Below, piece after piece: positions 15,003 to 22,636 of a stretch of DNA of 32,767 bases; position 1 is the stretch's first letter, and every line of letters begins with the position of its first letter. The DNA is taken from assembly GCF_003024675.1 (NCBI RefSeq), contig NZ_PYLP01000020.1, forward strand, positions 1 through 32,767, written 5' to 3'. A program made the translations under genes and the position numbers. The DNA comes from Faecalibacillus faecis. Lineage in GTDB: Bacteria > Bacillota_I > Bacilli_A > Erysipelotrichales > Coprobacillaceae. The notes below the pieces were generated by a model. The model was not told where the DNA came from and made no database searches. It saw only the letters and a list, made by a program, of their open reading frames with translations.

Positions 15003-16357
15003 GATTCATTCACCAACTCATCTAAATGATTTTCAATAAAACTTGTATCAAACTCCCCTTTAACATAATCATTTTCATGTAAAATAAAATACTGTAATTC
15101 TTGATTGGTATCAATGCCATCAATCACCAATTCACTTAATACTCTTCGCATTTTACGAATGGCTTCGATACGATTTTTCCCATGAACAATGACTTTCGCA
15201 ATCATGGAATCATAATGTGATGAAACTTGATAACCTTGATAAAGAGTTGTATCAATACGTACGCCAAAACCACCAGGTAAATGTAAACTATTAACGATTC
15301 CTGGAGAGGGTCTAAAGTTTTCTTTAGGATTTTCTGCATTGATTCGACATTCAATGGCATGCCCATTTAAACAAATATCACTTTGTTTATAATTCAACTT
15401 TAAATTAGCGGCAATACGAATTTGTTCACGAATCAAATCCACCCCCGTTACCATTTCTGTTACAGGGTGTTCAACTTGAATTCGCGTATTCATTTCTATA
15501 AAATAATATTTTCCATCCGGTGCTAAAACAAATTCAATTGTTCCTGCATTACGATAATTTACTTGTTTAGCCGCTTTAATGGCATCTTTTCCCATTTGTT
15601 CACGTAATTCTTGACTCAATGCTTTACTTGGTGATTCTTCCATCATCTTTTGATTTCTACGTTGAATCGAACAATCTCTTTCTCCTAAATGAATCACATT
15701 TCCAAAATTGTCTGCCAAGATTTGAAATTCAATATGCTTAGGATTTAAAATCAACTTTTCCATATACATATCATCATCACCAAAACAAGCTTTAGCTTCC
15801 GCCTTAGCTGTTTTATAAGCATCTTCAAAATCTTCTTCTTTAAAACATTTACGCATACCTCTTCCACCACCACCGGCAGAAGCTTTAATTAAAACAGGAT
15901 ATCCTATTTTGTTTGCTAATTCTTTTCCTTCTTCAAGCGAAGTAATACTGCCATTACTTCCTGGAACAACCGGAACTCCCGCTTCAATCATCATTTGTCG
16001 AGCCACACTTTTATTTCCCATTTGGTCAATAACATCTCCACTTGGACCAATAAAAGTCATTCCACATTTTTCTACTAGTCTAGCAAAGGTTGAATTTTCT
16101 GATAAATAACCAAAACCTGGATGAATCGCATCACAACCTGCAAGCGTTGCAACAGATAAAATATTTTCCATATTTAAATAACTTTCACTGCTTTTAGCAG
16201 GACCAATACAATAAGCTTCATCAGCAAGTTGTACATGTAAAGAAGTGGCATCCGCTGTAGAATACACAGCGACGGCTTCAATTCCCATTTCTTTACAACA
16301 ACGAATAATGCGCACCGCGATTTCACCACGATTGGCAATCAAGATCTTCTTGAACAT
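14999..16357 (-). CDS. accC: Biotin carboxylase subunit of acetyl-CoA carboxylase
   Basis: 452 residues. It carboxylates biotin on AccB using ATP and bicarbonate. The N-terminal domain begins KKILIANRGEIAVRIIR. The ATP-grasp domain shows the glycine-rich loop KASAGGGGRGMR, EKLILNPKHIEFQI, the ERDCSIQRRNQK bicarbonate/biotin segment and EMNTRIQVEHPVTE. I place the start at ATG 16357, one base after the accB stop (TAAGATG), rather than at an in-frame TTG at 16366 that would run back into accB. The spacing implies translational coupling to accB, keeping subunit ratios linked. Confidence 0.97.
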   Translation of the reverse strand: MFKKILIANRGEIAVRIIRCCKEMGIEAVAVYSTADATSLHVQLADEAYCIGPAKSSESYLNMENILSVATLAGCDAIHPGFGYLSENSTFARLVEKCGMTFIGPSGDVIDQMGNKSVARQMMIEAGVPVVPGSNGSITSLEEGKELANKIGYPVLIKASAGGGGRGMRKCFKEEDFEDAYKTAKAEAKACFGDDDMYMEKLILNPKHIEFQILADNFGNVIHLGERDCSIQRRNQKMMEESPSKALSQELREQMGKDAIKAAKQVNYRNAGTIEFVLAPDGKYYFIEMNTRIQVEHPVTEMVTGVDLIREQIRIAANLKLNYKQSDICLNGHAIECRINAENPKENFRPSPGIVNSLHLPGGFGVRIDTTLYQGYQVSSHYDSMIAKVIVHGKNRIEAIRKMRRVLSELVIDGIDTNQELQYFILHENDYVKGEFDTSFIENHLDELVNES

Positions 16358-16358
16358 C

Positions 16359-16781
16359 TTATTCAATCACCATAAGAGCCTGATCATATTCCACAAGCGC
16401 TTCATTTTCCACAAGAATTGATGTAACCGTTCCATCACATGGTGCCTTTATTTCATTCATCACTTTCATCGCTTCAATAATACATACAATATCACCTTTT
16501 TTTACGTTCTTCCCTACTGTTACATAAGGCTCACTCTCTGGTGAACTTGCACTATAGAAAACCCCGACGATAGGTGATTTTACTGCTGTACCAGTAGCTT
16601 GTTCTTGTTTTATTTGTTTATCTTCAATAACTTCCTTTTCTTTTTCTACCGGTTTTACATATTCAACCTTTTCGCTTTCTTTTTCTAATTCTATTTTTAA
16701 ATCATCTATTTCTACTTTCATCTTTGTGACATTTGATTGATCAAATTCACTCATAATTTGTTTAATGAAATCTAATTTCAT
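16359..16781 (-). CDS. accB: Biotin carboxyl carrier protein of acetyl-CoA carboxylase
   Basis: 140 residues. It carries the covalently bound biotin that shuttles CO2 from AccC to AccA/AccD. The biotinyl domain is C-terminal with EAMKVMNE, K106 being the residue modified by BirA, and the PIVGVFY(S) start of the domain at about 70. Residues 1-60 are a charged linker rich in Glu and Lys, with an N-terminal [13 protein letters not shown] helix typical of BCCP. It is the first gene of the eleven-gene acc-fab operon and has its own promoter (16809-16837) with two copies of the TTTGAAnTTCAAA palindrome. The start at 16781 is preceded by AAAGGAGAATA. Confidence 0.97.
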   Translation of the reverse strand: MKLDFIKQIMSEFDQSNVTKMKVEIDDLKIELEKESEKVEYVKPVEKEKEVIEDKQIKQEQATGTAVKSPIVGVFYSASSPESEPYVTVGKNVKKGDIVCIIEAMKVMNEIKAPCDGTVTSILVENEALVEYDQALMVIE

Positions 16782-16796
16782 AGTTATTCTCCTTTA

Positions 16797-16809
16797 TTTG
16801 AAGTTCAAA
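16797..16809. promoter_or_regulatory. Candidate fatty-acid operator, site 1 (accB)
   Basis: Palindrome TTTGAAGTTCAAA at the downstream edge of the accB -10 box. A repressor bound here would cover the transcription start. The same 13-bp pattern recurs at 16831 and 17172. Confidence 0.65.
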
Positions 16810-16837
16810 GTATATATTAAAATAATAAGCTTTGAAA
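16809..16837 (-). promoter_or_regulatory. accB operon promoter
   Basis: On the minus strand, -10 TATACT at 16809-16814 and -35 TTTCAA at 16832-16837 with a 17-base spacer. Both hexamers touch a TTTGAAnTTCAAA palindrome. Confidence 0.6.
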
Positions 16838-16843
16838 TTCAAA
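16831..16843. promoter_or_regulatory. Candidate fatty-acid operator, site 2 (accB -35)
   Basis: TTTGAAATTCAAA overlaps the accB -35 box. It is the core of a longer perfect inverted repeat (16824-16850, 13-bp arms), so the dyad extends beyond the shared 13-bp pattern. As RNA from acpP read-through it could also fold as a hairpin. Confidence 0.6.
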
Positions 16844-16862
16844 GCTTATTATAAAATATATA

Positions 16863-16876
16863 GTCGCCTCAGCGAC
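16863..16876 (-). terminator. Partial terminator after acpP
   Basis: A GC-rich 5-bp stem GTCGC/GCGAC with a 4-base loop, 8 bases beyond the acpP stop, followed on the minus strand by an AT-rich, T-biased stretch without a clean T-run. This would give high acpP expression with some read-through into accB. Confidence 0.5.
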
Positions 16877-16884
16877 ATCCTTTA

Positions 16885-17112
16885 CTATTTGTTTGCTTCA
16901 ATATAATCTACGATATCTTTAACAGTTTTCATGTTAGAAGCAACTTCATCTGGAATTTCTACTTCAAATTCTTCTTCAATTTGCATAATTAATTCAACTG
17001 CATCTAAAGAATCTGCTTCTAAATCATCTTTTAAACTTGCTTCCATTGTTACTTGACTTTCATCACAGCTTAATGAATCCACAATGATTTCTTTTACTTT
17101 TTCAAAATCCAT
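16885..17112 (-). CDS. acpP: Acyl carrier protein
   Basis: 75 residues, strongly acidic, the normal size. It carries growing acyl chains on a 4'-phosphopantetheine attached to S35 in the DSLDAVEL motif (residues 34-41). The four-helix fold is evident from [15 protein letters not shown], the [20 protein letters not shown] helix and [12 protein letters not shown]. The start at ATG 17112 is supported by AAGGAGGAAAG just upstream; a longer frame upstream is promoter DNA. It has a separate promoter with a TTTGAAnTTCAAA palindrome and precedes accB, so it can be made in excess over the enzymes. Confidence 0.98.
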   Translation of the reverse strand: MDFEKVKEIIVDSLSCDESQVTMEASLKDDLEADSLDAVELIMQIEEEFEVEIPDEVASNMKTVKDIVDYIEANK

Positions 17113-17140
17113 TCTACTTTCCTCCTTGAATACGGTTTGT

Positions 17141-17168
17141 ATTATACACGAAGAAATTAAAATGTAAA
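17141..17168 (-). promoter_or_regulatory. acpP promoter
   Basis: Minus strand: consensus -10 TATAAT at 17141-17146 and -35 TTTACA at 17163-17168, spacer 16 bases. The candidate operator at 17172-17184 starts 3 bases beyond the -35. Confidence 0.75.
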
Positions 17169-17171
17169 TAC

Positions 17172-17184
17172 TTTGAAGTTCAAA
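17172..17184. promoter_or_regulatory. Candidate fatty-acid operator, site 3 (acpP)
   Basis: TTTGAAGTTCAAA, identical to site 1, placed just upstream of the acpP -35 box. It resembles the FabT (MarR family) operator of streptococci, TTTGATTATCAAA, in length and outer bases. No fabT-like gene is in this window. Confidence 0.65.
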
Positions 17185-17248
17185 TTTATTTATTTTTTTT
17201 ATTTTCTTTGATTTTATCAATGTTTTTTTATAAAAAAATTATACAAAA

Positions 17249-17279
17249 AGAGAAAAAATCATCATTTTAGATGATTTTT
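17249..17279 (-). terminator. Terminator after glycosyltransferase/GtrA gene
   Basis: A 10-bp stem AAAAATCATC/GATGATTTTT with a 6-base loop. On the minus strand it continues into a T-rich run. The gene's stop codon lies inside the stem. Confidence 0.85.
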
Positions 17280-18284
17280 GCTTTCATTATTTTTAAAAAC
17301 CCACTTTGTTTGTGCACTATAACTTAATAAAAATAAAAGAAGATCTCCTATTGGTTTTGCAAGCTTTTCTGACATAATATGTAAACTTGAAGCAACGTAA
17401 ACAAAAAGCGTTGATAAAATTGTAATGACAATTGTCAAAATCAGAAAACGTTTTGCCGTTTGTTTACTATTGTTCTTTCCTTTAAAAACATATTTTTTAT
17501 TAATAACATAATTGACGATTGTAGAAAGGATACGCGCAATCAAACTCGATAAAGCAATACGCCAAAAGTCACTCGTCATCCAAAGTTTTAAAACATCAAG
17601 TAAAATCCAAGCCAATAAAACATCAATGACTGAACTAATGATTGAAGATGATATAAAACGTATAAGATGTAAGAAGATAACATACATAATTTGTATTGTC
17701 TTATTTTTTAAATGGAAAGGCTGTTGTTTGTTTTCTAATTGAATTTCTTCAACATCTTGATTATTTTGAACACTTTGAATAAGTGATTGAACTTCATAAC
17801 AGTTTTCATCAACAGTCATCATTTGATCTATATAATTCATAGAAAAAGCAAAAAGTTCACTATCCACATCAATAAATTCCTTATTATAAATCATTGAAAA
17901 AAGTTTTGTCAGAATTTTTTTTCCTTTATGATGAACAACACACATTTTTTGTGAATTCTTATTGATTAATGTACGAATATGATTAATATGTATGAGATCA
18001 TATTCATTTTCTAAAATAATAATTCCTTTTTTATCCTGTAGATGTTCTTTGATATAATGAATTCCTTTTTTAATAGCATACCCTTTTCCTTTAAAAAAAG
18101 GATGACTGATAATCTTGCAATCATGCACCATCTTTTCAAAAAGAGAATGATATTCACTTTTTGAACCATCATTAATCAAAACAACCTGATAATTATTCTC
18201 TTTTAATTTTTTAACGTAGTTTACAATCCTCTCGTTTGGATTATAGACTGGCATTAAAATAACCATTTCACTATTCATATTCAT
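17262..18284 (-). CDS. Fusion of degenerate family 2 glycosyltransferase and GtrA-like membrane domain
   Basis: 340 residues. Residues 1 to about 190 resemble a GT-A family 2 glycosyltransferase: VILMPVYNPNERIVNYV, VVLINDGSKSE (35-45) and KGKGYAIKKGI (65-75). The metal-binding DxD that normally follows the hydrophobic strand IIIL is replaced by ENEYD (92-96), so catalysis is doubtful. Residues from about 205 form a GtrA-type membrane domain with about four hydrophobic helices, the conserved R(I/F)..S..N(Y)..N(K)KYVFK pattern (NYVINKKYVFKGK) and AQTKWVFKN near the end. GtrA proteins are thought to flip or guide lipid-linked sugars, and such fusions occur in cell-wall or lipid glycosylation. 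Start 18284 or the second ATG at 18278 are both possible after GAGGGATG. It is transcribed alone, divergent from relB. Confidence 0.8.
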   Translation of the reverse strand: MNMNSEMVILMPVYNPNERIVNYVKKLKENNYQVVLINDGSKSEYHSLFEKMVHDCKIISHPFFKGKGYAIKKGIHYIKEHLQDKKGIIILENEYDLIHINHIRTLINKNSQKMCVVHHKGKKILTKLFSMIYNKEFIDVDSELFAFSMNYIDQMMTVDENCYEVQSLIQSVQNNQDVEEIQLENKQQPFHLKNKTIQIMYVIFLHLIRFISSSIISSVIDVLLAWILLDVLKLWMTSDFWRIALSSLIARILSTIVNYVINKKYVFKGKNNSKQTAKRFLILTIVITILSTLFVYVASSLHIMSEKLAKPIGDLLLFLLSYSAQTKWVFKNNESKNHLK

Positions 18285-18439
18285 CCCTCATTTTATATAT
18301 GTTACATGAACCATCCCTAAATAGCAAATTTATAAGAAAAAACAATCACTATTTTAATTTATTTAAAAAAAGAAAAAAACCAAATAAAAGCGAATATATA
18401 TATTGAATAATCTTCTTCAATAATAAATTTGATATTTTA

Positions 18440-18478
18440 TTGTTTTGTATTTACATTTACGTACAATTATTAGTACAA
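18440..18478 (+). promoter_or_regulatory. relB promoter with GTACAA direct repeat
   Basis: Candidate -35 TTGTTT (18440-18445) and -10 TACAAT (18462-18467), spacer 16. GTACAA occurs at 18461-18466 and 18473-18478, a 12-base period that could be an autoregulatory site for the antitoxin. The remainder of the 18285-18490 gap is AT-rich with no gene seen. Confidence 0.4.
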
Positions 18479-18490
18479 GGAGGGACATCT

Positions 18491-18802
18491 ATGGAAAAAA
18501 GTACAACACTTAATTTAAGAATTAATCCAGAAATAAAAGAAAACGCTGAAAAAGTATTATCTCAGCTTGGTGTTTCTATGTCTAGTGCCGTTAATATGTT
18601 TTTGAATCAAGTCATTTTAACTGAAAGTATTCCTTTTCCTATCGCATTATCTCAAGCGCCTTCAAGGGTCAATATGGATACAATGAACCAAGAAGAATTA
18701 AATACAAAACTTGAAAGAAGTCTTGATGATGCTTTATCTGGACAAACATTATATGCAAAAGAAGTATTACAGGAATTCAAAAATCAACATAAAGATGATT
18801 AA
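18491..18802 (+). CDS. RelB/DinJ-family antitoxin, no toxin gene beside it
   Basis: 103 residues. The N-terminal half, MEKSTTLNLRINPEIKENAEKVLSQLG, then VSMSSAVNMFLNQVI, is the ribbon-helix-helix DNA-binding and dimerisation unit of RelB/DinJ antitoxins (beta strand STTLNLRI, two helices with a SSAVNMFL core). The C-terminal half (about 50-103), which normally wraps around the toxin, reads PFPIALSQAPSR and ends EVLQEFKNQHKDD. The start at 18491 is set by AAGGAGGG upstream. A terminator follows immediately, and the next gene is a membrane transporter, so there is no YafQ/RelE toxin downstream or upstream. It may be an orphan antitoxin, act with a distant toxin, or serve as a plain regulator. 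Confidence 0.85.
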   Translation: MEKSTTLNLRINPEIKENAEKVLSQLGVSMSSAVNMFLNQVILTESIPFPIALSQAPSRVNMDTMNQEELNTKLERSLDDALSGQTLYAKEVLQEFKNQHKDD

Positions 18803-18808
18803 ATATCT

Positions 18809-18832
18809 AGCATACAAATTCGTATGCTTTTT
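18809..18832 (+). terminator. Terminator after relB
   Basis: A 7-bp stem AGCATAC/GTATGCT with a 6-base loop and five Ts. Confidence 0.85.
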
Positions 18833-18909
18833 AACTATCTAATTTATGAGTTTCTAGTCATTTAAATAAAAATATGATAAACTACTCCTGTTTATAAGGG
18901 AGAGAGTTT

Positions 18910-19932
18910 ATGAATTTAAAGAAGAATTATAAAGGAATTTTATTATGTTTAATTATTGCCATTCCTTGTTGGTTTCTAGGAAAGAAGTTTCCTATTGTAG
19001 GTGGTCCTGTCTTTGGGATTATTCTAGGTATGATCATTACTTTATTTATTAAAGATAAAAAAGAATTACAATCAGGTATTACTTTTACCTCAAAGAAGAT
19101 CTTACAATATGCAGTTATCTTACTTGGATTTGGAATGAATTTATCAGTCGTCTTACAAACAGGTAAACAATCATTACCCATCATACTTGCGACAATATCG
19201 ACATCACTTATTGTTTCTTATGTATTACATAAAGCAATGAAAATACCAAGTAAAATATCAACATTAATTGGTGTTGGTTCTTCTATTTGTGGTGGTTCAG
19301 CTATTGCAGCAACAGCCCCTGTTATAGAAGCAAGTGATGAAGAAGTAGCACAAAGTATCTCTGTTATCTTTTTATTTAATATGATTGCGGCTTTATTGTT
19401 TCCTACGCTTGGAACATTATTAGGTTTTTCTACTAAAAGTGGTGAAGCTTTTGGTATCTTTGCAGGGACAGCGATTAATGATACTTCATCTGTTACCGCA
19501 GCTGCCTCTACTTGGGATTCTATGTATCACTTACAAAGTGCTACTTTAGATAAGGCTGTAACTGTAAAGCTTACAAGGACTCTTGCAATTATTCCTATTA
19601 CTCTGGTTTTGTCTTTCTTTAAGATCAAGAAAAATAAAGAAGGTCAAAAAGTAAATTTAAAGAAAGTTTTTCCTTTCTTTATCATTTATTTTGTTTTAGC
19701 TTCATTGATTACAACAATTGCAATTCATGTAGGTGTTGATTCTCATTTCTTTACACCATTTAAAGAATTAAGTAAATTCTTTATTGTACTTGCAATGGTT
19801 GCGATTGGTTTAAATACAAATGTCGTAAAACTTATTAAAAATGGTGGTAAACCTATTTTACTTGGTTTTATTTGTTGGATATGTATTACCTGTATGAGTT
19901 TATTTATGCAACACGTGCTAGGTATTTGGTAA
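18910..19932 (+). CDS. YeiH-family putative sulfate/anion exporter
   Basis: 340 residues, highly hydrophobic, with about ten predicted membrane helices. Family features of the YeiH group (conserved hypothetical family 698) are present: [31 protein letters not shown], the signature [45 protein letters not shown] and VAIGLNTNV. Members are annotated as putative sulfate exporters on limited evidence, so the substrate here is unknown. It has GGGAGAGAG before ATG 18910 and is monocistronic, lying between the relB terminator and a double terminator shared with glgP. No neighbouring LysR regulator is seen, although many YeiH genes have one. Confidence 0.88.
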   Translation: MNLKKNYKGILLCLIIAIPCWFLGKKFPIVGGPVFGIILGMIITLFIKDKKELQSGITFTSKKILQYAVILLGFGMNLSVVLQTGKQSLPIILATISTSLIVSYVLHKAMKIPSKISTLIGVGSSICGGSAIAATAPVIEASDEEVAQSISVIFLFNMIAALLFPTLGTLLGFSTKSGEAFGIFAGTAINDTSSVTAAASTWDSMYHLQSATLDKAVTVKLTRTLAIIPITLVLSFFKIKKNKEGQKVNLKKVFPFFIIYFVLASLITTIAIHVGVDSHFFTPFKELSKFFIVLAMVAIGLNTNVVKLIKNGGKPILLGFICWICITCMSLFMQHVLGIW

Positions 19933-20014
19933 TTGATTTTATATCTTTTTATGATAGAATCTAGTTATAACGAAAGTGATCCACCGATATACAGAGTGGT
20001 AATAATTTCTATTC

Positions 20015-20049
20015 AAAAAGGTACTCATTCATTTGAGTGCCTTTTTGCT
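20015..20049 (+). terminator. Terminator after YeiH gene
   Basis: A 13-bp stem from AAAAAGGTACTCA to TGAGTGCCTTTTT with one T-G pair and a 6-base loop. A-runs and T-runs flank it, so it could act in both directions. Confidence 0.85.
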
Positions 20050-20052
20050 TAC

Positions 20053-20077
20053 AAAAAAGACCTCATTTTGAGGTCTT
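20053..20077 (-). terminator. Terminator after glgP
   Basis: A 9-bp stem AAGACCTCA/TGAGGTCTT with a 3-base loop and a T-run on the minus strand, 13 bases past the glgP stop. Confidence 0.88.
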
Positions 20078-20089
20078 CATTCATTTATA

Positions 20090-22486
20090 TTAGAATTTAC
20101 ATTTTTCTAAGTGCCAGATATCTTCTACATATTGTTCGATTGTACGATCTGATGAGAAGAATCCACTCTTAGCGATATTTACTAAACAAATCTTAGCCCA
20201 GTTTGAACGATCTTGATAAAGTTCAACAACATGTCTTTGCGCATTTGCATAAGATTCAAAGTCAGCTAATAAGAAGTATTCATCATTTTTATTCATTAAT
20301 TCATCATGAATAATTTTGAATTCTTCTTGATTACTTGAGAAAGTACCATTTGTTAATGAATCAATGGCACGACGGATTTTTAAATCATTGTTGTAGTAAT
20401 CCCATGCACGATATTGATTATTTGCTTTTAAGTTCTTCACTTCTTCATCTTTCAATCCAAAGATTTCACAATTATCTAATCCTACTAATTCAGAAATTTC
20501 AACGTTTGCTCCATCTAAGGTTCCTAAAGTAATAGCTCCATTCATCATGAATTTCATATTACCAGTACCACTTGCTTCTTTACCAGCTGTAGAAATTTGT
20601 TCTGAAACATCAGCTGCAGGCATAATTTTTTCAGCTAAAGTAACACCATAGTTTTCTAAGAAAACAACTTTTAAGTATTTATTTGTTTCAGGATCGTTAT
20701 TAACAACATCTCCAACGGCATTAATTAATTTAATAACTTTTTTAGCGAAGTAATAAGCACTTGCTGCTTTTGCCCCAAAGATGAAAGTATGTGGATAAAT
20801 ACGGAAATCAGGATTTGATTTCATTTCTTGATATAAATAAATAACATGTAAAATATTTAATAATTGTCTTTTATAGGCATGTAATCTCTTAACTTGAACA
20901 TCAAAGATACTATCAACATCAACTTCAATTCCATTGTGTTCTTTAATGTAATCCGCAAGAATTTGTTTTCTTTCACGTTTTACAGCTAAGAAACGTTCTT
21001 GTAAGATAGGATCATTAACATGAGACATTAAGTTTTCTAATTGAGCAGGTTGTTTGATCCATCCTTTACCAATTGTTTCATTAATAACTTCACTTAATTG
21101 TGGGTTACAATAAGCAAGCCAACGACGATGAGTTACCCCATTTGTTTTATTATTGAATTTATTTGGATAAAGAACATTAAAATCATGAAGTTCTCTATCT
21201 TTTAAGATATCTGTATGAAGTTTAGCAACCCCATTAACACTAAAGCTTCCGGCAATAGCAAGTCTTGCCATATAAACAATTCCATCTCTTAAAATCATTG
21301 TACGGTCTACTAAATTTTGATCACGATCACTGACTTCTTTAGCAAAACCAACAAAACGACGATGAATTTCTTCAATAATTTGATAAACACGTGGTAATAA
21401 TGTTTGCATTGTACTAATTGGCCAAGTTTCTAAGGCTTCGGCTAAGATTGTATGGTTTGTATACGCAAATGTTTGTGTACAAATATCCCATGCATCTTGC
21501 CATTCATAACCATGATCATCAATTAATAAACGCATAAATTCAGGAATACATAATACTGGATGTGTATCATTTAATTGAATAACATTTTTTTCATGGAAAT
21601 TATCTAATGAAGGATAATTTCTTAAATGTGCTTTAATAATTGCTTGAATTCCTGCTGAACAGAAGAAATATTCTTGTTTTAAACGTAACATTTTTCCAGC
21701 AGGTGTTGAATCATCTGGATATAAGTTTTGACAAATACTTCTAACATCTTCGATATACCTTTGGAAGTCATGGTTACTTGGGAAATCTTCACTAGGTTCC
21801 GCTGACCATAAACGTAAAGTATTTGTATTTACTGTACCATTTCCAATAACTGGTACATCATAAGGTACCGCATAGATTGTTTCAGCATCTACATGTTTCC
21901 ATTTACCTTCTGATTCATCCCAGATAACTTTTCCAAAGAATTTTACTGGTACACGATGTTTAGGTTTACGTACTTCCCACATAAATCCTGTTTTCATCCA
22001 TTGATCAGGTAATTCTACTTGATAACCATTTTCAATTTTTTGTTTAAATAAACCATATTCATAACGAATTGTATTTCCATGTCCTGGATAATCTAATGAA
22101 GCAAGTGAATCCATAAAGCATGCAGCTAAACGTCCAAGTCCCCCATTACCTAAACCAGCATCACTTTCTAATTCTTCTAAATCATGAATATTGATTCCAT
22201 AATCTTCTAAACCTTCTTTAGCAATTTCATAGATTCCAAGGTTCATCATGTTATTTACTAATAGTCTCCCCATTAAAAATTCCATTGAGAAGTAATGCAT
22301 TTGTTTTTGTTCATTATTTTGAACAACTGCTTTACTTGCTGCCCAGTTAACTGAGGCATAATCTCTTACCATTGTTTCAAGAACCATGAATTTTTCAGTA
22401 ATATGGGCTTCTTCTACAGTACGCCCATAAGATTCAATAATTCTTCTTGAAAACTCGAATTTAAATTCTTCTTTATTTTTAAACAT
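20090..22486 (-). CDS. glgP: Glycogen/maltodextrin phosphorylase
   Basis: 798 residues, the normal size for GT35 phosphorylases. It releases glucose-1-phosphate from the ends of alpha-1,4-glucans using phosphate and pyridoxal phosphate. The cofactor lysine K645 lies in EASGTGNMKFMMNGA. Other family segments are YFSMEFLMGRLLVNN, DAGLGNGGLGRLAACFMDS, IQLNDTHPVL and VFLENYGVTLAEKIMPAADVSEQIS. The start at 22486 follows GAGGAGAC. It has its own promoter (22520-22548) and lies downstream of glgB on the same strand, behind a terminator. With GlgB it forms a storage-polymer module; no glgC, glgA or glgD is in the window, so synthesis genes must be elsewhere, or the substrate is imported maltodextrin. 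Confidence 0.97.
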   Translation of the reverse strand: MFKNKEEFKFEFSRRIIESYGRTVEEAHITEKFMVLETMVRDYASVNWAASKAVVQNNEQKQMHYFSMEFLMGRLLVNNMMNLGIYEIAKEGLEDYGINIHDLEELESDAGLGNGGLGRLAACFMDSLASLDYPGHGNTIRYEYGLFKQKIENGYQVELPDQWMKTGFMWEVRKPKHRVPVKFFGKVIWDESEGKWKHVDAETIYAVPYDVPVIGNGTVNTNTLRLWSAEPSEDFPSNHDFQRYIEDVRSICQNLYPDDSTPAGKMLRLKQEYFFCSAGIQAIIKAHLRNYPSLDNFHEKNVIQLNDTHPVLCIPEFMRLLIDDHGYEWQDAWDICTQTFAYTNHTILAEALETWPISTMQTLLPRVYQIIEEIHRRFVGFAKEVSDRDQNLVDRTMILRDGIVYMARLAIAGSFSVNGVAKLHTDILKDRELHDFNVLYPNKFNNKTNGVTHRRWLAYCNPQLSEVINETIGKGWIKQPAQLENLMSHVNDPILQERFLAVKRERKQILADYIKEHNGIEVDVDSIFDVQVKRLHAYKRQLLNILHVIYLYQEMKSNPDFRIYPHTFIFGAKAASAYYFAKKVIKLINAVGDVVNNDPETNKYLKVVFLENYGVTLAEKIMPAADVSEQISTAGKEASGTGNMKFMMNGAITLGTLDGANVEISELVGLDNCEIFGLKDEEVKNLKANNQYRAWDYYNNDLKIRRAIDSLTNGTFSSNQEEFKIIHDELMNKNDEYFLLADFESYANAQRHVVELYQDRSNWAKICLVNIAKSGFFSSDRTIEQYVEDIWHLEKCKF

Positions 22487-22519
22487 TTTCCCGTCTCCTC
22501 ATAATACATTTACGTGTTC

Positions 22520-22548
22520 ATCATACTTTATTTTGATGTAATTGTCAC
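22520..22548 (-). promoter_or_regulatory. glgP promoter
   Basis: Minus strand -35 GTGACA (22543-22548) and -10 TATGAT (22520-22525) with a 17-base spacer. Confidence 0.6.
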
Positions 22549-22590
22549 GTTTTTAAAATTTTTTTATAGCGATGAAATCGCAACTTTTTC

Positions 22591-22629
22591 AAAAAAATAG
22601 AGTATCTAAACAACCGATGCTCTATTTTT
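22591..22629 (-). terminator. Terminator after glgB
   Basis: A 10-bp stem AAAAATAGAG/CTCTATTTTT with a 17-base loop that can pair further (GAT/ATC), followed by a T-run on the minus strand. Confidence 0.75.
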
Positions 22630-22636
22630 GAACAAC

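Noticed and set aside
16824-16850. The 13-bp-arm inverted repeat as the acpP terminator
   Set aside because: It lacks a T-run on the minus strand and lies over the accB -35 box, so it is better read as an extended operator, though an RNA role is not excluded.
16797-17184. FapR operators at the acc/fab promoters
   Set aside because: The FapR site is longer and contains TTAGTACC-type arms, which are absent. The observed TTTGAAnTTCAAA is closer to the FabT pattern.
19933-20172. A 79-residue open frame after the YeiH gene
   Set aside because: It spans two terminators and the 3' end of glgP on the opposite strand, with no ribosome site.
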